Shown: positions 1 to 5,698 of the stretch, piece after piece | Layout of the letters: each line of letters begins with the position of its first letter | Numbering within the stretch: position 1 is the stretch's first letter | Source of the DNA: Clostridia bacterium | Lineage (GTDB): Bacteria > Bacillota > Clostridia > Christensenellales > Aristaeellaceae | NCBI GenBank assembly: GCA_017620115.1 | Contig: JAFZRB010000337.1 | Location: 1 to 9,001 of the forward strand | Reading direction: 5' to 3' | DNA: 9,001 bases | Position numbers and translations under genes: made by a program | Notes under the pieces: generated by a model | Told to the model about the DNA's origin: nothing | Database searches by the model: none | What the model saw: the letters and a program-made list of their open reading frames with translations, nothing else

Positions 1-59
1 AGGGTGGACACGCCGTGGTTGTGGATCAATAAGAATCGTTTTCCAGTAGAAAAGGAGGT
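1..59. other. left-edge sequence upstream of ldh, unresolved
   Basis: This short stretch holds the ldh ribosome binding site and little else that can be settled. In one + frame a fragment reads to a TAA at 30-32 (ending GHAVVVDQ). In another + frame an open fragment continues to a TGA at 67-69 and would overlap the ldh GTG start. Either could be the tail of an upstream gene, but the pieces are too short to identify. A weak promoter-like pair also exists (TGGACA at 5-10, 17 bp, AATAAG at 28-33), with only a 4/6 match in the -10. Positions 27-53 are AT-richer than the coding DNA, which favours an intergenic region. Confidence 0.3.
54..58 (+). promoter_or_regulatory. ribosome binding site of ldh, decides the start
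   Basis: GGAGG, preceded by AAA, lies 7 nt before the GTG at 66-68. An in-frame TTG at 60-62 is only 1 nt from it and cannot be positioned properly, so GTG is the preferred start. Confidence 0.8.
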
Positions 60-65
60 TTGCCT

Positions 66-1013
66 GTGAACGGAAAAAGCACCAAGGCCGTCGTGATCGG
101 TGCGGGACAGGTGGGCGCGGCGACGGCGTATACGCTGATGCTGTCCGGCCTGGTGAGCGAGCTGGTCATCATCGACCTGAACGAGACCAAGGCGAAGGGC
201 GAGGCGCTGGACATCGTGCACGGCATGCCGCTCTGCCCGCCGGCTGAGGTTTACGCGGGAAGCTATCCGGACTGCGCAGGCGCGGATATCGTCATCATCA
301 CCGCGGGCGCGAACCAGAAGCCGGGCGAGACGCGGCTCGATCTGCTGGCCAAGAACCGGGCCGTGTTCGGCTCCATCGTGCCGCAGGCGGTGAAATACGC
401 GCCGGACGCGCTGTATCTGGTGGTGACCAATCCGGTGGACGCGCTGACGCTGGAGACCATCCGCCTGAGCGGCCTGCCCGCCGGGCGCGTGATCGGCACG
501 GGCACGGTGCTGGACACCTCTCGGCTGAGGTATCTCCTGAGCCAGCACACGGGCGTCGACCCGCGCAACATCCACGCCTTCGTGCTGGGCGAGCACGGCG
601 ACAGCGAGTTCGTGGCCTGGAGCCGGGCCAGCATCGCCGGCATGACGCTGGACGAGTACTGCGCCGACTGCGGCCGCTGCAACGGGCCGATCTCCGCCAT
701 ACTGGACACCGACATCGAAAACCAGGTGCGCCGGGCGGCCTATTCCATCATTGAACTCAAAGGCGCGACGTATTACGCCATCGCCGTGGCGGTGCGCCGC
801 ATCGTGGAGGCCATCCTGCGGGACGAGCAGTCCATCCTCACTGTGTCCACGCTGCTGGAGGGCCAGTACGGCCTCAGCGGCGTGTGCCTGAGCGTGCCCG
901 CCATCGTGGGCCGCAAGGGCGTGGAGCGCGTGCTGGAGGTCGGATTGAAAGAGGACGAGCGGGAGAGGCTCGCCGCCAGCGCCCGGGCCGTCAAGAAGGC
1001 CATGGGAGAATGA
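66..1013 (+). CDS. ldh: L-lactate dehydrogenase (NAD-dependent, FBP-responsive type)
   Basis: This cytosolic enzyme reduces pyruvate to L-lactate with NADH and so regenerates NAD in fermentation. The 315-residue product has the usual family length. It opens with a Rossmann fold (GAGQVG at about 12-17), then carries the substrate loop NQKPGETR, with Gln84 (Arg in malate dehydrogenases) and Arg89. TNPVD follows, then the pair Asp150/Arg153 and the catalytic GEHGDS with His177. Arg155 and His170 have the same spacing from the catalytic His as the fructose-1,6-bisphosphate contacts of Bacillus LDH (Arg173/His188), which suggests allosteric activation by FBP; this part is inference. The start is the GTG at 66, placed 7 nt after GGAGG. 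It is the first of five same-strand genes, with the flavoprotein gene 57 nt downstream. Malate dehydrogenase is the main alternative, and Gln84 argues against it. Confidence 0.94.
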   Translation: MNGKSTKAVVIGAGQVGAATAYTLMLSGLVSELVIIDLNETKAKGEALDIVHGMPLCPPAEVYAGSYPDCAGADIVIITAGANQKPGETRLDLLAKNRAVFGSIVPQAVKYAPDALYLVVTNPVDALTLETIRLSGLPAGRVIGTGTVLDTSRLRYLLSQHTGVDPRNIHAFVLGEHGDSEFVAWSRASIAGMTLDEYCADCGRCNGPISAILDTDIENQVRRAAYSIIELKGATYYAIAVAVRRIVEAILRDEQSILTVSTLLEGQYGLSGVCLSVPAIVGRKGVERVLEVGLKEDERERLAASARAVKKAMGE

Positions 1014-1070
1014 TTCCATGCCCCGACAATAAGGTGGTTTCCCGCGCAGAGAATGAAAGGAAATTATACG

Positions 1071-1730
1071 ATGAAATACACATATCGCCAGATGCCGGAA
1101 GCCATGAAGGGAACCTTCGGCGATTTTTCAAGATCATTCGGGTTTTCGTGGAAAGAATTCGTGATGTCGGTGCCGTCTCCCATGTTTCTGGTGACCACCT
1201 TCAAATCAAACGGCCGGCCCAACGCCTGCATGCAGTCCTGGGCCACCTTTACCAGCGCCAACCATGGCAACGGATTTTACGCGATTCTCGGCAGCGTGAA
1301 CAAGAGCGGCCACCTTTATCAGACCCTGCATGAGAAACGGGAAGCCGTGATCAATTTCATGTCGGCGGAATACCATGCGGCCTGCATGGCCACCATTCAG
1401 CACAACGCCTTTGAAGCCGACGAGATCGCCGCCGCCGGACTGACCGTGAAGCCCGCCGACTGGGTCGACGCGCCGATGGTCAGGGAGTGCTTCATGAACC
1501 TGGAGTGCAAATATCTCTGGGAAAAGGAGATCGTGCCGGGGGACGATCACGCGATGGTCTGCCTGGAGGTTCTGGGCGCGCACATCGACGAAGCCCATCT
1601 CGCCGACAGGACGGGGGAACAGGGGCTTCTGTACAACATTCATTACCAGATTGATCCCGAGCGCGTTGGGAAAACAGCCCACGACTACGCCGGTGTGCTG
1701 ATAAAGAAGATCGACGTTGGAGAATATTGA
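1071..1730 (+). CDS. flavin reductase-like FMN-binding protein (flavoredoxin type)
   Basis: The 219-residue product resembles the flavin reductase-like domain family: a split-barrel FMN-binding fold found in flavoredoxins and NAD(P)H:flavin oxidoreductases. The evidence is the N-terminal pattern PSPMFLVTT (about 35-43), then NGRPNACMQSW (about 47-57), and later a VNKSGHLYQTL/INFMS block where the family has its 'T..NI...GEFVVN' segment. There is no signal peptide or membrane segment, so it should be cytosolic. The ATG at 1071 is chosen because AAAGG lies 10 nt upstream; an in-frame ATG at 1053 would add six residues but lacks a good RBS. The gene sits 57 nt after ldh and 45 nt before the GH127 gene, and by eye is less GC-rich than its neighbours. 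Its substrate and partner cannot be told from sequence. Family membership is likely, the specific activity unknown. Confidence 0.78.
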   Translation: MKYTYRQMPEAMKGTFGDFSRSFGFSWKEFVMSVPSPMFLVTTFKSNGRPNACMQSWATFTSANHGNGFYAILGSVNKSGHLYQTLHEKREAVINFMSAEYHAACMATIQHNAFEADEIAAAGLTVKPADWVDAPMVRECFMNLECKYLWEKEIVPGDDHAMVCLEVLGAHIDEAHLADRTGEQGLLYNIHYQIDPERVGKTAHDYAGVLIKKIDVGEY

Positions 1731-1775
1731 CGGGTATACTGTTGAAGGAGCATTGACAGCACGGGAGGACGGCGC

Positions 1776-3614
1776 ATGAAGACATACAGGCGGATCCCCT
1801 TTACCGACGTGGATATTATAGGCGGCTTCTGGCGGGAGCGCCAGCAGCTCAACCGGGAGGCGACTATTCCCGCGGTCATGAACCGCTTTATGGAGACGGG
1901 CCGCTTCGAGGCGTTCAAGTGCGGCTGGCGCGAGGGCAGCCACAACAAGCCGCACATCTTCTGGGACAGCGACGTAGCCAAGTGGATCGAATCCGTGGCC
2001 TATGTCGTCGAAAAAGCGTCCATGCCCGAGATGGAGAGGATCGTGGAGCAGACCATCGACGAGATCGAGCTGCATCAGACCCCGGACGGCTACGTCAACA
2101 GCTATTTCACCTCGGTGGAGCCGGGCATGCGGTGGCGCAACCGTTCCTGGCACGAGCTGTACTGCGCCGGTCACCTGATCGAGGCGGCCGTGGCCTGGCG
2201 GCACGCCACCGGGCGCGACCGCTTCCTGAAAATCATGCGCCGCTACGCCGATTACATCGATCGTGTGTTCCGCGTGGAGCGCAGCGCGGCCTTCCAGACG
2301 CCAGGCCATGAGGAGATCGAGCTGGCGCTGGTGAAGCTCTATCACGCCACCGGCGAGAAAAAATACCTCGACCTGGCCCGCTTCTTTATCGACCGGCGCG
2401 GCGCGAATCCGGAAACGGACGGCCAGCCGCTCACTGAACGCCTGGCCACCCAGAGCCACATGCCCGTTCGCGAAATGCGAACGGCGGAAGGCCACGCCGT
2501 GCGCGCGGGCTATCTGTTCAGCGCCATGGCCGACCTGGCGCGCGAGGACGGGGACGAATCGCTCAGGGCTGCCTGCGAGGCGGTTTTCGACAACATCGTG
2601 AACCGCCGCATGTACATTACCGGCGGCGTTGGCTCCACGCTCAACAGCGAGACCTATACCATCGACTACGACCTGCCCAACGAGACCGCCTACGCCGAAA
2701 CCTGCGCGGCCATCTCGCTGGCGTATTTCGCGGGGCGGATGCTGCTCATAGAGCCCGATGCGAAGTACGCCGACGCGGTGGAGCGCGTGCTTTACAACGG
2801 ATTCCTGTCCGGGCTGTCGCTGGACGGAACGCGCTTCTTCTATACGAACCCGCTGGAGATCGTAAAGAGCCGCCGCGGCGCCCATCCGTGCACGGAAAAG
2901 GGAGACTGGCTGCCCATCATGGAGCGCGTCGAGGTGTTCTCCTGCTCCTGCTGTCCGCCCAACGTGACGCGGTTTCTGGCTTCGCTGGGAGATTTCGCGT
3001 TCACGGAAGACGATGAGACGGTCTTCGTGCATCAGTATATGCCCTGCTCGGCGAAGGCGGGCGAGGCCCGGCTGACCATGGAGACGGACTACCCGCGCGG
3101 AGGCGTCGTGCGCGTGAAGGCGCGGGGCCTGAACGGCCGCCGCCTGGCGCTGCGCGTGCCCGGCTGGTGTTCGCGGTTTGAGCTGAGCGCGCCTTACGCG
3201 CTTGAACGCGGCTGCGCCATAATCGACGCGGCGGACGCGGCCGACGTGACGCTGACGCTGGACATGACGCCGCAGCTGATCGAGGCCAGATCGAACGTCG
3301 CCGACTGCGCGGGCAAGGCGGCGATGACGCGCGGGCCGGTGGTGTACTGCATGGAAGGCGTGGACAACGGGGGCTCCCTCGCCGACATCCGCCTCGATCC
3401 CGCCGGCGAGGTAAAGGAGACGGGCGATTACGGCGGCCTGCCCGTGCTGGAGGCGCGGGGCTGGCGGCGGCCCGTGCCGCAGGGCGAATGGCTCTATCGC
3501 CCCTATACCGGGCGCTATGAGGAGAAGAAGCTCACGTTCATCCCGTATTTCGCCTTTGCCAACCGCGGCGAAAGCGACATGCGCGTGTGGATTCCGGTGA
3601 GGATGATCTGGTAA
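1776..3614 (+). CDS. GH127 family glycosidase, beta-L-arabinofuranosidase type
   Basis: GH127 enzymes (formerly DUF1680) remove terminal beta-L-arabinofuranosyl residues from plant-type oligosaccharides with a metal-bound cysteine as nucleophile. The 612-residue product is close to the length of the Bifidobacterium HypBA1 prototype. The N-terminus (DGY/GFW-type start, IIGGFW at about 9-14) leads into an (alpha/alpha)6 barrel, with a beta-sandwich C-terminus. The zinc and catalytic residues can be placed: Glu308 and Cys310 in AETCAA, and Cys392/Cys393 in SCSCCPPN. Glu292 lies 16 residues before Glu308, the spacing of the proposed acid/base Glu322 to Glu338 in HypBA1. There is no signal peptide, so the substrate would have to be imported. 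GGGAGG lies 7 nt before the ATG. A GH130 gene follows after 55 nt. GH127 includes other specificities, for example on rhamnogalacturonan II sugars, so the exact substrate is open. Confidence 0.92.
   Translation: MKTYRRIPFTDVDIIGGFWRERQQLNREATIPAVMNRFMETGRFEAFKCGWREGSHNKPHIFWDSDVAKWIESVAYVVEKASMPEMERIVEQTIDEIELHQTPDGYVNSYFTSVEPGMRWRNRSWHELYCAGHLIEAAVAWRHATGRDRFLKIMRRYADYIDRVFRVERSAAFQTPGHEEIELALVKLYHATGEKKYLDLARFFIDRRGANPETDGQPLTERLATQSHMPVREMRTAEGHAVRAGYLFSAMADLAREDGDESLRAACEAVFDNIVNRRMYITGGVGSTLNSETYTIDYDLPNETAYAETCAAISLAYFAGRMLLIEPDAKYADAVERVLYNGFLSGLSLDGTRFFYTNPLEIVKSRRGAHPCTEKGDWLPIMERVEVFSCSCCPPNVTRFLASLGDFAFTEDDETVFVHQYMPCSAKAGEARLTMETDYPRGGVVRVKARGLNGRRLALRVPGWCSRFELSAPYALERGCAIIDAADAADVTLTLDMTPQLIEARSNVADCAGKAAMTRGPVVYCMEGVDNGGSLADIRLDPAGEVKETGDYGGLPVLEARGWRRPVPQGEWLYRPYTGRYEEKKLTFIPYFAFANRGESDMRVWIPVRMIW
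2464..2484. repeat. short perfect inverted repeat inside the GH127 gene
   Basis: CCGTTCGC and GCGAACGG are separated by GAAAT and could form an 8-bp hairpin in the mRNA. It lies in the middle of the coding region. A hairpin of this size is expected about once by chance in a GC-rich window of this length, so no role is claimed. Confidence 0.4.
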
Positions 3615-3620
3615 TCAAAG

Positions 3621-3639
3621 CCGCGCGGGAGAGGCGCGG
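3621..3639 (+). repeat. intercistronic GC hairpin between the GH127 and GH130 genes
   Basis: CCGCGC and GCGCGG, separated by 7 nt, can form a 6-bp all-GC stem beginning 6 nt after the GH127 stop codon and ending 17 nt before the GH130 RBS. There is no U-run after it, so it is not an intrinsic terminator. It might stabilise an mRNA 3' end or separate expression of the two genes; this is inference. Confidence 0.35.
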
Positions 3640-3669
3640 GCAACTATGCGCTAAACAGGAGGATGAAAC

Positions 3670-4671
3670 ATGAACGAGTACGAAAAGATTCCGGGCAGCA
3701 AGGTCATGACGCGCTGGCCTGAGCCGGTTCTGACATGCCGGGACGTTCCCTACGAATCCAACCTGACCTTCAACGCGGGCATCACGCACGACGACAAGAG
3801 CTACGTGATGCTGTTCCGCAACGACTACGGCTGCACCAAAGAAGAATGGGAAGCCGGTAAGCGCTTCAAGGGCACGAACATCGGCCTGGCCCGCAGCGAC
3901 GACGGCGTCAAATGGAAGGTGTTCGAAAGGCCCGTGTTCGCGCTCAAGAGCGATGAATTCGAGCGCGCCTACGATCCGCGCATCACCTATCTGGACGGCC
4001 GCTATTACATCTGCTTCGCCGCGGACACGAAACACGGCGTATGCGGCGGCATCTGCGTGACGGACGATTTCGAGCGCTATGAGATCATCTCCGTCAGCAC
4101 GCCGGACAACCGCAACATGGTGCTGTTCCCGGAGAAGATCGGCGGCAACTACGTGCGCCTCGAGCGCCCCATGCCCATCTATTCCCGCGACGGCGACGAG
4201 CAGTTCGACATCTGGCTGTCCGAATCGCCCGACCTGGTATACTGGGGCAAGTCGCGCCTGGTGCTGGGCTGCGAGCACGTGCCCTACTGCAACAGCAAGA
4301 TCGGCCCCGGCGCGCCGCCGCTCAAGACCGACAAGGGCTGGCTGACCATCTTCCACGCCGTCGACAAGGACTATACCCGCGGCAAAAACGGCTGGGAGGA
4401 AAAGTGGCAGAAGCGCTACGTCATCGGCATCATGCTGCTCGACCTGAACGACCCGGGCAAAGTCGTGGGCATGAGCAAGAAGCCCCTGATGGTGCCCGAG
4501 ACCGACCGCGAGCTGCGCGGCGGCTTCCGCAGCAACGCGCTGTTCCCCTGCGGCATGATCCGCGACACCGAGGGCCTGATCCGCATCTATTTCAGCGCGG
4601 GCGACGAGGTCGTGTGCATGGCTACGGCCAAAGAGGAAGACCTCATCGCGCTGTGCTGCGAGGCAAGGTAA
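3670..4671 (+). CDS. GH130 family mannoside phosphorylase/mannosidase-type enzyme
   Basis: GH130 enzymes are five-bladed beta-propellers. Most are inverting phosphorylases that split beta-mannosides to alpha-mannose 1-phosphate; a few are hydrolases. The 333-residue product shows the family pattern: the FNAG start block (34-37), YDPRIT with the likely catalytic Asp102, LFPEKIGGNYVRLERP (152-167), KIGPGAPP (210-217), IFHAV with His229, FPCGMI and SAGDEVV with Asp312. Arg148-Asn149, Arg166, Lys210 and His229 fall at the relative spacings I recall for phosphate contacts in characterised GH130 phosphorylases, so phosphorolysis is favoured over hydrolysis; this needs a structural alignment. There is no signal peptide, so it should be cytosolic. 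AGGAGG lies 7 nt before the ATG. The HAD gene starts 4 nt after the stop, implying coupled translation. The glycan substrate (beta-1,4- or beta-1,2-mannoside, Man-GlcNAc or another) cannot be fixed. Confidence 0.85.
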   Translation: MNEYEKIPGSKVMTRWPEPVLTCRDVPYESNLTFNAGITHDDKSYVMLFRNDYGCTKEEWEAGKRFKGTNIGLARSDDGVKWKVFERPVFALKSDEFERAYDPRITYLDGRYYICFAADTKHGVCGGICVTDDFERYEIISVSTPDNRNMVLFPEKIGGNYVRLERPMPIYSRDGDEQFDIWLSESPDLVYWGKSRLVLGCEHVPYCNSKIGPGAPPLKTDKGWLTIFHAVDKDYTRGKNGWEEKWQKRYVIGIMLLDLNDPGKVVGMSKKPLMVPETDRELRGGFRSNALFPCGMIRDTEGLIRIYFSAGDEVVCMATAKEEDLIALCCEAR

Positions 4672-4675
4672 GGCC

Positions 4676-5632
4676 ATGCTCCGGGCGGTTTATGATCCTT
4701 ACGTCTGCCTGCGCGATTTCGGCGAGCGGACGATCCGATACGCGTTTCATGACGTCGACGGTACGCATTCGCTGATCCGCAACTGGCCGCCGGTAATGAG
4801 CGTTGTGCTGAACGACGTGATCGAGCGCGGCCTGCCGGAAGATTTCGACAGCGCGGAAAACTGCGCGCGCCTGATCGGCGAAGCGGGGCGGCGTCCCCTG
4901 GCGGAGACCGACCGGTTCTGCGTCGAATCGGCCGGCCTGTCCGCGCTGACGCAGATGGAATGGGCCATTCGCCGGGCGGTCGAGGAAGGCCGCGTGCAGG
5001 TCGCGTGCGATCAGAGCGTCAACAGCGAGAAGGCGCGGCGCATCTTCAGCGGCGAGGAGCGCTTCGACGGCCTGCCGGACACGCCGGAAATGCAGATGAT
5101 GCTTTCCGATAAAACGCCCAGGCTGTTCCGGCTATACGAGCGGGTGCTCAACGGATACTGCCGCGACAGGAATCTCATGCTGGCCCGGGAGAACCCCGAC
5201 CTTTTCCGCGTGAAGGGATCCATGGCCTTCCTGCAGCGTTTGAAGGACGCGGGTGTGAAGAACTATTTCGTGACCGGCGCGGTGGTCGAGAAGGGCAAGG
5301 GCATGTATGAAGAGGTCGAGACGCTGGGTTATGCCGTGGGCGAGGGGAAAATGATCGAGGCGATCATCGGCTCCTCGTGGGATAGCAAGATGCCCAAAGA
5401 CGAAATCATGCGCGAGCTGCTTTCGCGTTTGAACGCGCGGGGCGAGGACGCGCTGGTGACGGGCGACGGCCGCAGTGAGATCGCCGCGGGCGTGGAGATG
5501 GGCGCGCTGACCCTCAGCCGCCTGAATCCGGACGCCGAGAGGCAGCGCGCGCTGCACGTGAAGCTGGGCACGCATATGATCGTGACGGATTTCGAGGACG
5601 CAGCGATTGACAGGGTGTTTTTCAGCCATTGA
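4676..5632 (+). CDS. HAD-superfamily phosphatase-like hydrolase with a large cap
   Basis: The 318-residue product carries the haloacid dehalogenase motifs. Motif I is DVDGT with nucleophile Asp26 and acid/base Asp28; motif II is probably Thr200 in FVTGAV; the motif III lysine is probably Lys241 (SKMPKDEIM), with Lys238 as the alternative; motif IV is GDGRSE with Asp264 and Glu268. Between motifs I and II lie about 170 residues, predicted mostly helical, so a large cap domain would select the substrate. The DGTxSLIR-type motif I is one I associate with HAD proteins near sugar-metabolism genes, but I cannot name the family. About 25 residues precede motif I, more than usual. The ATG lies 4 nt after the GH130 stop and 7 nt after AAGG, so it is probably translated with that gene. 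A sugar-phosphate phosphatase role is inferred from this context. It is convergent with glutamine synthetase. Confidence 0.75.
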   Translation: MLRAVYDPYVCLRDFGERTIRYAFHDVDGTHSLIRNWPPVMSVVLNDVIERGLPEDFDSAENCARLIGEAGRRPLAETDRFCVESAGLSALTQMEWAIRRAVEEGRVQVACDQSVNSEKARRIFSGEERFDGLPDTPEMQMMLSDKTPRLFRLYERVLNGYCRDRNLMLARENPDLFRVKGSMAFLQRLKDAGVKNYFVTGAVVEKGKGMYEEVETLGYAVGEGKMIEAIIGSSWDSKMPKDEIMRELLSRLNARGEDALVTGDGRSEIAAGVEMGALTLSRLNPDAERQRALHVKLGTHMIVTDFEDAAIDRVFFSH

Positions 5633-5643
5633 CGGTAAAGACG

Positions 5644-5680
5644 AAAAAGGCCATTCGGGACGGCGCTCCCGGATGGCCTT
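5644..5680 (-). terminator. intrinsic terminator of the glutamine synthetase gene
   Basis: A 14-bp stem with one G-T wobble (5647-5660 with 5667-5680) closes a 6-nt loop. Read on the - strand it starts 18 nt after the glutamine synthetase stop and runs into UUUUU, the classic Rho-independent form. On the + strand the same hairpin lies 14 nt after the HAD stop but lacks a U-run, so it may only partly end transcription from that side. Confidence 0.85.
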
Positions 5681-5698
5681 CGCGCATAATTTGGAAAT

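Noticed and set aside
60..65. TTG start for ldh two codons upstream of the GTG
   Set aside because: It is 1 nt from GGAGG, too close for initiation; the GTG at 66 is at the normal distance.
1753..1758. TTGACA just before the GH127 gene as a -35 box
   Set aside because: No -10-like sequence lies 16-18 bp downstream, and a start there would fall inside the coding region.
1206..3032. Long open frame of 608 codons on the - strand, antisense to the GH127 gene
   Set aside because: It lies opposite a well-supported enzyme gene, its translation is rich in Val, Ala, His and Arg without recognisable motifs, and GC-rich coding DNA commonly leaves such antisense frames open.
3538..4677. Open frame of 379 codons on the - strand, antisense to the GH130 gene
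   Set aside because: It shows no domain or motif and mirrors the codon structure of the GH130 gene on the other strand.
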